40,654 nt of DNA from a bacterium (GTDB taxonomy: Bacteria > Bacillota_I > Bacilli_A > Izemoplasmatales > UBA1188), in NCBI GenBank assembly GCA_017541975.1, contig JAFXYB010000027.1:1-40654 (forward strand), given 5' to 3'. Position numbers and translations under genes: made by a program. Of this stretch, positions 16,294 through 25,399 are shown piece after piece. The notes under the pieces were generated by a model. It was not told where the DNA came from. It was given only the letters and a program-made list of their open reading frames with translations, and ran no database searches. Positions within the stretch are counted from its first letter, which is position 1. Every line of letters begins with the position of its first letter.

Positions 16294-18396
16294 ATGGAAA
16301 TGCAAAATTATAGTCAAGATAAAGATATATTAAAGAAGTTTGGTAAAAACCTTAATGAGCTTGCTAAAGATGGAAAAATGGATCCAGTAATTGGTAGAGA
16401 TGAAGAGATTTCCCAAATAATAATGATTCTCTCACGTAAAACCAAAAACAATCCAGTTCTCATCGGTGAACCTGGCGTTGGTAAAACCGCAATAGTAGAA
16501 GGATTAGCACAACGTATAGTAAAAAACGATGTTCCAAACAATCTTAAAGACAAAACCATCTTTGAATTGGATATGGCAGCACTTGTAGCTGGCGCAATGT
16601 ATAGAGGTGAGTTTGAAGAAAGATTAAAAGCCGTCCTCAATAAAGTAAAAGAATCAGAAGGGAAAATCATCATGTTTATTGATGAACTTCATCTGATTGT
16701 TGGCGCAGGTAAAACTGATGGTGCCCTCGACGCATCTAATATGCTTAAACCAATGCTCGCAAGAGGTGAACTCCACTGCATTGGCGCAACAACACTTAAC
16801 GAATACCGTATGTATATTGAAAAAGATGCTGCACTTGAGAGAAGATTCCAAAAAGTTACAGTTCATGAACCAACAGTAGATGATACTATTTCTATTTTAA
16901 GAGGTTTAAAAGAAAGATTTGAAGCCTTCCACGGAGTAAAGATCACAGATAACGCCCTAGTAGAAGCTGCAACTATGTCTAATAGATACATTACTGATAG
17001 ATATCTTCCAGATAAAGCAATTGACCTAGTAGATGAGGCTTGCGCTTCCATCAAAGTGCAATTAGAATCAAACCCAGAAGAAATAGAATCCTTAAACAGA
17101 CGTATTATGCAACTTGAGATTGAAAGAGTATCTCTTTCCAAGGAAAAAGATCAAGTTTCTATTGAACGTCTAAATAAAATTGTAGAAGAACTCAAAGAAT
17201 TAAAAGAAAAAAACGATAATCTAAAAGCTAAATGGGAAGTTGAAAAGAAGGAAATTGCCCATACTAAAGAACTTCAAATGAAATTAGAAGAAGCCAAGAC
17301 TAGACTAGATAATTTCCTCCAAGAAGGAAACTATGAAAAAGCCGCAGAACTCCAGTACTCAACCATCCCATCTCTTCAAAGAGAGCTTAAGACAATCAAC
17401 GATGACCCAAACAAGATTCTATCAGAAGTAGTAAACGAAGATAAAATCACTGAGGTAATCGCAAAGTGGACAAATATCCCAGTAAACAAACTCAAACAAG
17501 GCGATAAAGAGAAATTACTAGGCTTAAAAGAAAAACTCGCTAAAAGAGTAATTGGTCAAGATGAAGCAATTTCTCTTGTTTCAGATGCGATAATTAGACA
17601 ACGCGCTGGAATTAAAGATACAAATAGACCTATAGGTTCGTTCTTATCACTCGGTCCAACTGGAGTTGGTAAGACTGAGCTTGCCAAAGCTTTAGCTGAA
17701 GCTCTATTCGATTCAGAAAGCCATATCATAAGGATTGATATGAGTGAATACATGGAAAGGTTCAATGTTTCAAGACTTATTGGTGCCGCCCCAGGTTATG
17801 TCGGCTATGGGGAAGGCGGTCAACTAACTGAAGCAGTAAGAAGGAATCCATATTCAATCGTTCTATTTGATGAAATTGAAAAAGCACATCCAGATGTTTT
17901 CAATGTGCTCCTTCAAATATTAGATGATGGTAGAATCACAGATTCACAAGGACGTACAGTAGATTTTAAGAACACCATCATCTTTATGACATCAAATCTA
18001 GGTTCTGAATATTTGTTAAACAAAACATCTAACACCAAAGAATTAATTGATGCCGTTCTTCATAAAACATTTAAACCAGAGTTTTTAAATAGAATAGATG
18101 AAATCATCACATTTAATGCTTTAGATAAGAATGTATGTAAGAAGATTGTTGAAAAATTATTAAATGAACTCAAATTAAATCTACAAGAAAAACGTATAAA
18201 CATCGATTTCACAGAAGAATTAAAGAACTATATAATCGATTCATCATATTCAGATACATTTGGTGCAAGACCAATTAAGAGATTCATCCAAAAGAATATC
18301 GAAACCCTAGTCGCAGAATCAATCATAAAAGAAGAAGTTAAACCAGGAGACAGCATCATATTAGATGTTCAGAATGATAGAATCATTATTAAATAA
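16294..18396 (+). CDS. clpB: ATP-dependent disaggregase ClpB lacking the N-domain
   Basis: This 700-residue Hsp100 chaperone dissolves protein aggregates together with DnaK. NBD1 has Walker [10 protein letters not shown] (about 58-66) and Walker B MFIDELH (about 127-133). A long coiled-coil M-domain follows (about 265-390). NBD2 has GPTGVGKTE (about 454-462), [13 protein letters not shown] (about 525-537) and sensor-2 GARPIKR (about 656). Full-length ClpB is about 860 residues. Here the Clp_N domain is missing: only about 30 residues precede the NBD1 start [10 protein letters not shown], and the upstream DNA is promoter, so this is a true short form as in some mycoplasmas. GAGGTGA precedes ATG 16294 (ATG 16300 is possible). 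Two CIRCE elements place it under HrcA heat-shock control. Confidence 0.96.
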   Translation: MEMQNYSQDKDILKKFGKNLNELAKDGKMDPVIGRDEEISQIIMILSRKTKNNPVLIGEPGVGKTAIVEGLAQRIVKNDVPNNLKDKTIFELDMAALVAGAMYRGEFEERLKAVLNKVKESEGKIIMFIDELHLIVGAGKTDGALDASNMLKPMLARGELHCIGATTLNEYRMYIEKDAALERRFQKVTVHEPTVDDTISILRGLKERFEAFHGVKITDNALVEAATMSNRYITDRYLPDKAIDLVDEACASIKVQLESNPEEIESLNRRIMQLEIERVSLSKEKDQVSIERLNKIVEELKELKEKNDNLKAKWEVEKKEIAHTKELQMKLEEAKTRLDNFLQEGNYEKAAELQYSTIPSLQRELKTINDDPNKILSEVVNEDKITEVIAKWTNIPVNKLKQGDKEKLLGLKEKLAKRVIGQDEAISLVSDAIIRQRAGIKDTNRPIGSFLSLGPTGVGKTELAKALAEALFDSESHIIRIDMSEYMERFNVSRLIGAAPGYVGYGEGGQLTEAVRRNPYSIVLFDEIEKAHPDVFNVLLQILDDGRITDSQGRTVDFKNTIIFMTSNLGSEYLLNKTSNTKELIDAVLHKTFKPEFLNRIDEIITFNALDKNVCKKIVEKLLNELKLNLQEKRINIDFTEELKNYIIDSSYSDTFGARPIKRFIQKNIETLVAESIIKEEVKPGDSIILDVQNDRIIIK

Positions 18397-18422
18397 AAAA
18401 AATCCTTGATAACTCAAGGATT
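18395..18422 (-). terminator. Intrinsic terminator of the tRNA-Gln/tRNA-Leu transcript, also behind clpB
   Basis: AATCCTTGA (18401-18409), loop TAAC, TCAAGGATT (18414-18422). Read on the minus strand, the hairpin is followed by about eight T residues, a strong terminator for the tRNA pair. On the plus strand the tail is TTAAAAAT, so it would serve clpB less well. Confidence 0.85.
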
Positions 18423-18433
18423 AAAAATCATAT

Positions 18434-18518
18434 TGGTGCGGATAACAGGACTTGAACCTGCACACCTCGCGGTACAAGAACCTAAATCTTGCGCGTCTGC
18501 CAGTTTCGCCACATCCGC
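18434..18518 (-). tRNA. tRNA-Leu (anticodon UAG)
   Basis: An 85-base class II tRNA on the minus strand with encoded CCA and a long variable arm. Acceptor GCGGATG pairs with TATCCGC (one G-U). The anticodon loop TTTAGGT gives TAG (Leu, codon CUA and wobble). It lies 7 bases behind tRNA-Gln in the same transcript. Confidence 0.95.
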
Positions 18519-18525
18519 AAGAAAT

Positions 18526-18600
18526 TGGCAGGGCCGGAAGGATTCGAACCTTCGATGATGGAGTCAAAGTCCATTGCCTTAACCACTTGGCTACGGTCCT
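18526..18600 (-). tRNA. tRNA-Gln (anticodon UUG)
   Basis: A 75-base minus-strand tRNA with encoded CCA. The anticodon loop CTTTGAC gives TTG (Gln), with stem ATGGA/TCCAT. Acceptor AGGACCG/CGGCCCT carries an A-C mismatch at the fourth pair. In most Bacillota this tRNA is first charged with Glu by GltX (encoded at 20267) and then amidated by GatCAB; gatCAB is not in the window. Confidence 0.93.
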
Positions 18601-18615
18601 ATCAATTGCCTTATT

Positions 18616-18644
18616 ATAATAACACAAAAAAACTTCAAATGCAA
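18616..18644 (-). promoter_or_regulatory. Promoter of the tRNA-Gln/tRNA-Leu pair
   Basis: On the minus strand: -35 TTGCAT (18639-18644), 17-base spacer, -10 TATTAT (18616-18621). The tRNA-Gln 5' end lies about 15 bases downstream of the -10. Confidence 0.6.
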
Positions 18645-18738
18645 GTAGTGATATTTGTAGTTTTTATTATTTTATTAATGATATTAATACGTTTATTCAC
18701 TTTGACTTGATTTTATGATATTATTAATTAGGTGAATT

Positions 18739-20220
18739 ATGATTAAAGTACTATCCACAAAGATGATGAGAGATGCAGATAATTATGCTGTATCAAACGT
18801 AATGCCTGAAATTGAATTAATTAGAAAAGCGGGTAAAGCCGTTTTTTCGCAATACCATTTTAAAGGAAAAACCCTCATCATCATTGGTAGCGGAAACAAT
18901 GGTGGAGATGGTTTAGCCTTAGCTAAACTTTTAAAAGAAGACAACAAAGATGTATCAATCCTTCAGCTCTTCCCAATTACTAAACCACACCTATTAGAAC
19001 TCTTATCAGAATGCATTGATTCTTTTATCCCAATTTATGAATATTCAAGCTCATTTAAATTTACTGGATATGATACATTTGTTGATGCAATATTCGGAAT
19101 TGGTTTTAAAGGTGAACTTGAAGGAATTACTAAAGAAGTAGTAGAAAAGATTAATTCTCTTAGGACATATACCATATCAATAGATATTAACTCAGGGTTA
19201 AATGCTGATAATGGTATCACAAAACTTGCAGTAGTTTCAGACATGACAGTTGCGATTGGCTTTGTAAAACCAGGTCTACTATTAAACGACTCAAAAGACT
19301 ATATTAAGTATCTAACATGTATCAATATTGGTATTCCTTATAATGGTGAAAGCTACTATCTATATAATTCTACCGACTTCAACAAAGAATTTCCAAAAAG
19401 AAAATATAATTCTCACAAAGGAACCTATGGTTATGTAGGCATAATGGGAGGATCCTATAAATATAGTGGTTCAGTGAAACTCTCAAATCTAGCATTAGTA
19501 AGCCTATCAGTAGGTGCTGGAGTTTCAAGAGTTATCGCACCATATGCTATATGTGATTCAATTTTACCATTTTTATTAGAATCAACCATCTTCCCAATCA
19601 CATCTAACGCCGATAATAATTTCTCTTTTGAAGAAGATGAAATTCATTCCGCAATCACAGGCCTTTCAGCACTTGGCCTAGGTATGGGAATGGGCGTAAG
19701 TGAAGATAACTGTAAGATCATCGAATATATCCTCTTAAACTATGATAAAAAACTATTAATTGATGCGGATGGACTAAACAATCTTTCGACAATGGATTTA
19801 AATCTTTTAAATAAATCTAAAGCTGATATCGTTTTAACACCTCACGTTAAGGAATTTTCAAGATTAATAAATAGATCAGTAGAAGATATCCTTAATAATC
19901 CAATTGAATACGCTATAAAATTCACAGAAGAATACAACGTAACCCTTCTTTTAAAAGGCACAGCTACTATTATATCTAAAGCTGGAAAAGTATATATTAG
20001 CGCAACCGGTTCTCCAGCTTTATCTAAAGGTGGATCTGGTGATATTCTATCAGGTATCATCACAGGACTTATGGGATATAAAGATGCTTTGTCATCTTCA
20101 ATATCTGGTGCTTATATCTTTGGTAGATGTGGAGATTTAGCACTTAGAAAATACGGAAGTTATTCACCACTTCCAAGAGATATCATTAATCTCTTAAAAG
20201 AGATAATGAAAAAGTATTAA
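18739..20220 (+). CDS. nnr: Bifunctional NAD(P)HX epimerase / ADP- or ATP-dependent dehydratase
   Basis: This 493-residue metabolite-repair enzyme restores hydrated NADH and NADPH. The N-terminal YjeF_N half (about 1-210) is the epimerase with IGSGNNGGDGLALAKLL (49-65). The C-terminal ribokinase-like half (about 215-493) is the dehydratase with GTYGYVGIMGGS, LLLKGTATI and the GSGD catalytic motif in ALSKGGSGDILSGIITG (about 427-443). Ribosome site AGGTGA lies before ATG 18739. It is followed 46 bases later by gltX and has no functional link to it that I can see. Confidence 0.96.
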   Translation: MIKVLSTKMMRDADNYAVSNVMPEIELIRKAGKAVFSQYHFKGKTLIIIGSGNNGGDGLALAKLLKEDNKDVSILQLFPITKPHLLELLSECIDSFIPIYEYSSSFKFTGYDTFVDAIFGIGFKGELEGITKEVVEKINSLRTYTISIDINSGLNADNGITKLAVVSDMTVAIGFVKPGLLLNDSKDYIKYLTCINIGIPYNGESYYLYNSTDFNKEFPKRKYNSHKGTYGYVGIMGGSYKYSGSVKLSNLALVSLSVGAGVSRVIAPYAICDSILPFLLESTIFPITSNADNNFSFEEDEIHSAITGLSALGLGMGMGVSEDNCKIIEYILLNYDKKLLIDADGLNNLSTMDLNLLNKSKADIVLTPHVKEFSRLINRSVEDILNNPIEYAIKFTEEYNVTLLLKGTATIISKAGKVYISATGSPALSKGGSGDILSGIITGLMGYKDALSSSISGAYIFGRCGDLALRKYGSYSPLPRDIINLLKEIMKKY

Positions 20221-20227
20221 AAAAGTA

Positions 20228-20233
20228 TATAAT
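20228..20233 (+). promoter_or_regulatory. Candidate -10 box of gltX
   Basis: TATAAT (20228-20233) lies 33 bases before the gltX start. The region 17 bases upstream has no good -35, so this is tentative; gltX could also be read from the nnr promoter. Confidence 0.4.
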
Positions 20234-20266
20234 ATAAAAGTAACCATTAATAAGGAGTTATTTCAT

Positions 20267-21922
20267 ATGACAGATAATGAAAGACTTGCGGAATTAATAT
20301 TCCCAAACATTAAAACAACCATAGAAGACTTAGAAAAACGCTACCCAAAAAGAAATCTACCTGAAGGTGCAATAGTAGATAGATTTGCACCATCACCTAC
20401 AGGATTCCTTCATTCTGGTAGTCTTTTTACTGCGATGATATGCGATAAGTTTGCGAGACAAACAAATGGTGTATTCATGCTAAGACTTGAAGATACTGAT
20501 ACAAAAAGAGAAATTGAAGGTTCAGGCGAGAGACTCCTAAATGAACTTGCTCTATTTGATATCATCCCAACAGAAGGTTATTATGGTTCATATGAAAAAG
20601 GCAACTATGGTCCATATAAACAATCAGATAGATCAGAAATCTATAACACAGTAATAAAAGAACTTGTTAAACGTGGTGATGCATATCCTTGTTTCTTAAG
20701 CGAAGAAGAATTAAATGAAATCCGTAAAGAACAAGAATCTAAGAAAGAAAATCCAGGTTACTACGGAAAATATGCCGTATGTTCATTCTTAACAGCTAAA
20801 GAAGCCATCGAAAGGATTGAAAGAGGAGATAAATATATTGTTCGTTTCCGTTCTCATGGTAACCACAACAATAAAATCCATGTTCACGATTTAATTAGAG
20901 GTGATCTTGAACTTACAGAAAACGATCAACATATAGTAATTCTCAAGTCAGATGGTCTTCCAACATACCATTTCGCTCACCTTTGTGATGATCATTTTAT
21001 GGGTACCACTCATGTAACACGTGGAGAAGAATGGTTATCAAGTCTTCCAATTCACATTGAACTTTTTGAAAGACTCGGTTGGGAACCACCAAAATATGCT
21101 CACCTTCCAGTAATTATGAAATTAGATGAAGGCAAGAGAAGAAAACTCTCAAAAAGACTTGATAAAGAAGCCGCTGTATCATTTTTCTTAGAATCTGGTT
21201 ATCCTAAAAAAGCACTCCTCGAATATTTATTCACTCTTGCAAACTCTAATTTTGAAGAATGGCGTCTTGAAAATATGGATAAAGATATCTATGATTTCAA
21301 TTTCACATTCGATAAATTCAGTATAGATGGTGCTCTATTTGATATCGAGAAAATAAACAACATCTCTAAAGAAAGATTATCAAGACTCACAAAAGCTGAA
21401 TTCACAGACTTAGCACTAGATTATGCAAAATCTTACAATAAAGAATTAGAATCTCTTATTTTAAGAGATAGACCATATTTCGAATCAATCGTCAACATCG
21501 AAAGAGAAAAAGAAAACCCAAGAAAAGACTACACTAAATTTGAAGACGTAGTTCCATTCATCTCTTTCTTCTATGATGACTATTATGAAAATATCATAAA
21601 CACAACTCCATTCGAATTCAATCCTAAGTTTACTAAAGAAGAAATCAAGGAAGTCTTAACTGCCCATATGAACAATTTAGGTCTTGATTTAACAGAAGAA
21701 GAATGGTTTAATAATCTTAAGAGCGTTATGAAACCTCTAGGTTTTGCTGCTAATAAGAAAGAAATGAAAGAGGATCCAGATTTCTATAAAGGGACAATTG
21801 GTGATGCATCAGAAATGATTCGTATTGTCCTTGCAGGAAGAAAGAATTCTCCAAATCTTTACTACGTAGAACAAATACTTGGTAAAGATAGAATAATTAA
21901 TAGATTTAAAAAGGTAGAGTAG
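20267..21922 (+). CDS. gltX: Glutamate--tRNA ligase
   Basis: This 551-residue class I aminoacyl-tRNA synthetase charges tRNA-Glu (and, in organisms with GatCAB, tRNA-Gln). It has the HIGH-type motif FLHSGS (47-52) inside RFAPSPTGFLHSGSLFTAM, the LRLEDTDTKRE block, and the KMSKS-type motif KLSKR (about 294-298). The longer N-terminal extension (about 35 residues before the RFAPSPTG block) and the length match the clostridial-type enzyme rather than the 480-residue Bacillus type. AAGGAG precedes ATG 20267. Its stop codon lies in the loop of a hairpin, and a tRNA-Glu gene begins 14 bases after the stop. Confidence 0.96.
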   Translation: MTDNERLAELIFPNIKTTIEDLEKRYPKRNLPEGAIVDRFAPSPTGFLHSGSLFTAMICDKFARQTNGVFMLRLEDTDTKREIEGSGERLLNELALFDIIPTEGYYGSYEKGNYGPYKQSDRSEIYNTVIKELVKRGDAYPCFLSEEELNEIRKEQESKKENPGYYGKYAVCSFLTAKEAIERIERGDKYIVRFRSHGNHNNKIHVHDLIRGDLELTENDQHIVILKSDGLPTYHFAHLCDDHFMGTTHVTRGEEWLSSLPIHIELFERLGWEPPKYAHLPVIMKLDEGKRRKLSKRLDKEAAVSFFLESGYPKKALLEYLFTLANSNFEEWRLENMDKDIYDFNFTFDKFSIDGALFDIEKINNISKERLSRLTKAEFTDLALDYAKSYNKELESLILRDRPYFESIVNIEREKENPRKDYTKFEDVVPFISFFYDDYYENIINTTPFEFNPKFTKEEIKEVLTAHMNNLGLDLTEEEWFNNLKSVMKPLGFAANKKEMKEDPDFYKGTIGDASEMIRIVLAGRKNSPNLYYVEQILGKDRIINRFKKVE

Positions 21923-21933
21923 CATCTACCTTT
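21910..21933 (+). promoter_or_regulatory. Hairpin over the gltX stop codon, directly before tRNA-Glu
   Basis: AAAGGTAGA (21910-21918) and TCTACCTTT (21925-21933) form a 9-bp perfect stem. The 6-base loop GTAGCA contains the gltX stop TAG. The tRNA-Glu 5' end is 3 bases further. Only three T residues end the stem, so it is a poor terminator; an RNase processing site or attenuator is possible. Confidence 0.5.
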
Positions 21934-21936
21934 CAT

Positions 21937-22013
21937 GGCCTGTTGGAGAAGTGGCTTAACTCACCGCCCTCTCAAGGCGGCATTCGTCGGTTCGAATCCG
22001 ATACAGGCTACCA
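21937..22013 (+). tRNA. tRNA-Glu (anticodon CUC)
   Basis: A 77-base cloverleaf with encoded CCA. Acceptor GGCCTGT pairs with ACAGGCT (terminal G-U). Anticodon stem CCGCC/GGCGG holds the loop CTCTCAA, giving CTC (Glu, codon GAG). The D-arm is close to that of tRNA-Glu(UUC) at 470-545, supporting Glu identity. It lies 14 bases behind gltX, the gene of its own charging enzyme, with no clear promoter in between. Confidence 0.88.
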
Positions 22014-22073
22014 AACTTTATAAAAAAGTCTTTTATTGGCTTACATTCATAATACTAAAAAGGAGGATTAAAA

Positions 22074-22619
22074 ATGAGTTCAATTTATGATTTTATTGTT
22101 AAAGACAGGAAGGGAAATGATGTAAGTCTTTCAGAATACAAAGGAAAAGTACTACTTATCGTTAACACTGCAACCGGTTGTGGTTTTACACCACATTATG
22201 ACCCACTTGAAGCAATGTATAAAGAATTTAGAGATCGTGGCTTCGAAATTCTTGATTTTCCATCTAATCAATTCGCAGGACAAGCACCAGGAAGTGATGA
22301 TGAAATCCATGAATTCTGTACATTAAAATTTGGAACAGAATTTCCTCAATTCGCAAAGATTGATGTTAATGGAGAAAATGCTGATCCACTCTTTGCATAC
22401 CTTGCATCAGTTAAACCATTTGAAGGATTTGGAAAAGGTCTTAAAAATGCGATGTTAAACAAATTTGCTAAAATGAACAACAAAAAATTTGGTGATAAAA
22501 CCTACATTGGATGGAACTTCACAAAATTTCTCATCAATCGTGAAGGTGAAGTTGTTGCACGTTTTGAACCAACTATCGATATGAATATTGTTAAAGAAGC
22601 AGTAGAAGCTCTTTTATAA
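22074..22619 (+). CDS. Glutathione-peroxidase-family thiol peroxidase (Cys type)
   Basis: This 181-residue peroxidase of the GPx fold reduces peroxides. The peroxidatic residue is Cys36 in NTATGCGFTP (no selenocysteine), with the partner Gln in FPSNQF (about 70-75) and Trp in GWNFTKFL. A cysteine at HEFCTLKFGTEFP sits where thioredoxin-dependent members keep their resolving cysteine, so thioredoxin is the probable reductant. The commonly conserved Cys of FPCNQF is Ser here. A strong AAGGAGG lies before ATG 22074. It is followed by a terminator. Confidence 0.93.
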   Translation: MSSIYDFIVKDRKGNDVSLSEYKGKVLLIVNTATGCGFTPHYDPLEAMYKEFRDRGFEILDFPSNQFAGQAPGSDDEIHEFCTLKFGTEFPQFAKIDVNGENADPLFAYLASVKPFEGFGKGLKNAMLNKFAKMNNKKFGDKTYIGWNFTKFLINREGEVVARFEPTIDMNIVKEAVEALL

Positions 22620-22644
22620 AACATTTCTATTCACAAGAACTATT

Positions 22645-22690
22645 GATCCAACCAATTGTCTATTTAAGAGACAATGTTTGGATCTTTTTT
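22645..22690 (+). terminator. Intrinsic terminator after the peroxidase gene
   Basis: GATCCAA...CAATTGTCT (22645-22661) pairs with AGACAATGTTTGGATC (about 22669-22684) with one interruption, followed by TTTTTT (22685-22690). It is long and strong. Confidence 0.9.
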
Positions 22691-22726
22691 CTTTCTAATA
22701 ACAAATATCAACATATTCGTTAATTA

Positions 22727-22749
22727 TATGTCAATGAAATATTGACATA
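22727..22749. promoter_or_regulatory. Palindrome over the -35 box of the kinase operon (candidate operator)
   Basis: TATGTCAAT (22727-22735) and ATTGACATA (22741-22749) are perfect 9-bp inverted repeats around GAAAT. The right arm contains the -35 TTGACA. A second inverted repeat, ATAACTT (22747-22753) / AAGTTAT (22762-22768), fills the promoter spacer. Confidence 0.55.
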
Positions 22750-22770
22750 ACTTGAAACAATAAGTTATAC
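22742..22770 (+). promoter_or_regulatory. Promoter of the histidine kinase / binding protein operon
   Basis: -35 TTGACA (22742-22747, perfect), 17-base spacer, -10 TTATAC (22765-22770). The expected start near 22777 leaves a leader of about 80 bases before ATG 22857. Confidence 0.8.
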
Positions 22771-22856
22771 TTTTTATAAAGAATGATAATACACTTTAAT
22801 AAAAACATTTTCATCATCACTTATAAAATGAACGAATTAAAAGGCGGTTTGAATAT

Positions 22857-25397
22857 ATGAGAAGAGCTGGAATAATTATAATAAATGTCATTATTATGAC
22901 TGTAATTCTAGTCTTTGTTGGTTTTTATACTATATTTGAAAACAAAAATTCCCTAAAAAGACAAACAGAACATTTTGAAAACACTACTATCGCAATGGAA
23001 CATGTCACTGAAAACTATCTAGAAGGTGAACAACGTATTTGCGATGTTTGGGCAAGATATATAAATAGTAAAGATATGACTATGGAAGAAGCAGTCTCTT
23101 TTATTCGCATTTCTCACGTTCTCCCTAATGCATCAGCACATTTAATTTATCTTGATACCAAAAAAGGTATGTCCACAAGATCTCATCTAGGTGATGATGA
23201 TAAATATGATGTTTCATATTCAGATATGGATTTCTTAAATGATACATCTTGGATATCAGATATTGGGGATTCAATCAATATCTCAAGAGCTTACACAAAC
23301 ACAATGAATGGCGAACAATCAATTGCTTTCTGTAATAAAATTAAGCTCCATGATCCAGAAACCGATACTCTAAGAGATGCAATTTTACTTCGTGTTTTAC
23401 CAATATCTGAGCTTGAAGAAAAATGGATATTTCCTCAAGAAGAATTCAAGAATACTGAAATCACTCTAATCGATGAAGATGGTGATTATATTATAAAGAG
23501 TAAGAACTTCAAGAATTCCAATTTCTTTGAATTTTATAAATCATATAATAAATCAGACCCTCAAATTATTGAACAATTAAAATCTGAAGTAACTAAAACA
23601 ACAGGTTCAAGAACCATCATTAATTCTGATGGCGACAAGATGCTCCTTGCATATACTCAGATCTCAGAAACTATGGGATGGACATTTTTAAGTCTCATTC
23701 CTTCGCAAGATTTAGTTACAAGCAATGAGAATTGGCTTTTAATCGGTGTAATCTCTATAGGACTCCTTGTATTATTCATTCTAGATTTATTATTTACTCA
23801 AAGTTTAAATAAAAAATTAAGAATAGCTGCGAAAGAAGCTGAATCCGCAAACAAAGCTAAAACCGATTTCTTATCTACGATGTCACACGATATTAGAACA
23901 CCAATGAATGCCATTATTGGTCTAACAACTCTAATAGAAAAGAACATTGGAGATAAACATACAGTTGTCGAGAACATAAGAAAGATTCATTTAGCATCTA
24001 ACCATCTTTTAACCTTAATCAATGATATCTTGGATATATCTAAAGTAGAAAGTGGCAAGTTATCGCTTAATCCTCTCACCTTCTCAATCGTTGATACAGT
24101 GGAAAACCTAATAAATGTTTCTCATCCAATGATTAAAGAAAAGAATATCGATTTTAGTTTCCATATCAACAAGTTTGAAAAAGAATACCTCTATGCTGAT
24201 CAGCTCCGTATCAATCAAATATATATAAATATTCTATCAAATGCTGTTAAATATACAGAACCTTATGGAAGCGTTACAGTCGATTTATTTGAAGGACCAA
24301 GCGACAAAGAAGGCTATGTAAGATTAACATATATTGTAGAAGATACCGGCATCGGTATGTCTAAAGAATATATGGCAAAGATGTATGAACCATTCACCCG
24401 TGAAACCGATAGCCGTGTAAATACCATTCAAGGTACAGGCCTAGGCCTGACAATTACTAAGAAGATGGTAGATTTAATGGGTGGAACAATTGAATGCGAA
24501 AGTGAAGAAGGTAAAGGTACTAAATTCACAATCATACTAGATATCGCTCTTGCCGATAGACAAATCACCGATGATACCATCCTTGAAAAAGTAGATGTTC
24601 TTTTGGTGGATGATGATCCAGTATTACTTGAAACCGGAAAAGATACTCTAACATCAATCGGTGTCAACACAGAGACATGTGAAAGCGGCCACAAAGCTCT
24701 TGAAATGATCAATAAGAGAAAAGAAGAAGGTATCAAAAATTATGATGTCATTATTCTTGACTGGAAGATGAAAGAGATGGATGGTGTTGAAACCCTTAAG
24801 AGAATCAAGAACGAGATAGATGATTCAATTCCTGTCCTGATAATTTCAGCTTATGACTGGTCAGATATCGAACAAGAAGCGAAGGACCTTGGTGCAAATG
24901 GTTTTATAAGCAAGCCACTCTTCCGCTCATCTTTATATGATAAGATTAATCAAGCATTAGGCCATGAGAATAAAGTCGCAGAACCACAAGACGATTATTC
25001 AGATCTTGTAGGATTAAATATTTTAATTGCCGAAGATAATGATATCAACTGGGAAATCATCTCCGCAATGCTTTCTATGTTTGGAATAACTACAGAACGC
25101 GCTGAAAATGGTCTTGTTTGTGTTGAAAAGATAAAGAATGCAAAAGAAAACCAATACACTTTAGTATTTATGGATATTCAGATGCCAGAAATGAATGGAC
25201 TAGATGCTACAAGGACTATCCGCAAACTCGATAATAAATGGGCTAAATCAATCCCAATCATTGCGATGACTGCCGATGCGTTTTCTGAAAACGTTACTGA
25301 ATGTTTAAATGCAGGTATGAATGGACACATTGCTAAACCTGTAGATATAAAATTAGTTGTTAAAGAGATTAGAAAAATTATAGAAAGGAAGTCATAA
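22857..25397 (+). CDS. Hybrid sensor histidine kinase with two receiver domains
   Basis: This 846-residue membrane sensor has TM1 (about 5-27), an extracytoplasmic Cache-like region (28-292), TM2 (about 293-315), HisKA with His344 in STMSHDIRTPMNAI, and an ATPase domain with NAVKYTEP, DTGIGM and GTGLGLTITKKM. Two receivers follow: REC1 (about 582-705, Asp635 in ILDWKM, Lys in ISKPLF) and REC2 (about 723-840, Asp773 in FMDIQMPEMNG, Lys in IAKPVD). All phospho-site residues are present, yet there is no DNA-binding or enzymatic output, Hpt domain or separate response regulator nearby. The ribosome site is modest (AAGGCGG). It is coupled by a 2-base gap to a solute-binding lipoprotein, a likely partner in ligand sensing. 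Confidence 0.93.
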   Translation: MRRAGIIIINVIIMTVILVFVGFYTIFENKNSLKRQTEHFENTTIAMEHVTENYLEGEQRICDVWARYINSKDMTMEEAVSFIRISHVLPNASAHLIYLDTKKGMSTRSHLGDDDKYDVSYSDMDFLNDTSWISDIGDSINISRAYTNTMNGEQSIAFCNKIKLHDPETDTLRDAILLRVLPISELEEKWIFPQEEFKNTEITLIDEDGDYIIKSKNFKNSNFFEFYKSYNKSDPQIIEQLKSEVTKTTGSRTIINSDGDKMLLAYTQISETMGWTFLSLIPSQDLVTSNENWLLIGVISIGLLVLFILDLLFTQSLNKKLRIAAKEAESANKAKTDFLSTMSHDIRTPMNAIIGLTTLIEKNIGDKHTVVENIRKIHLASNHLLTLINDILDISKVESGKLSLNPLTFSIVDTVENLINVSHPMIKEKNIDFSFHINKFEKEYLYADQLRINQIYINILSNAVKYTEPYGSVTVDLFEGPSDKEGYVRLTYIVEDTGIGMSKEYMAKMYEPFTRETDSRVNTIQGTGLGLTITKKMVDLMGGTIECESEEGKGTKFTIILDIALADRQITDDTILEKVDVLLVDDDPVLLETGKDTLTSIGVNTETCESGHKALEMINKRKEEGIKNYDVIILDWKMKEMDGVETLKRIKNEIDDSIPVLIISAYDWSDIEQEAKDLGANGFISKPLFRSSLYDKINQALGHENKVAEPQDDYSDLVGLNILIAEDNDINWEIISAMLSMFGITTERAENGLVCVEKIKNAKENQYTLVFMDIQMPEMNGLDATRTIRKLDNKWAKSIPIIAMTADAFSENVTECLNAGMNGHIAKPVDIKLVVKEIRKIIERKS

Positions 25398-25399
25398 AA

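Noticed and set aside
16314-16673. 119-residue minus-strand frame opposite clpB
   Set aside because: Pure shadow of the conserved NBD1 coding sequence; no ribosome site and no known motif.
18489-18710. 73-residue open frame containing GPEGFEPS
   Set aside because: It is the antisense of tRNA-Gln and tRNA-Leu; this peptide is a well-known false protein created by reading tRNA genes.
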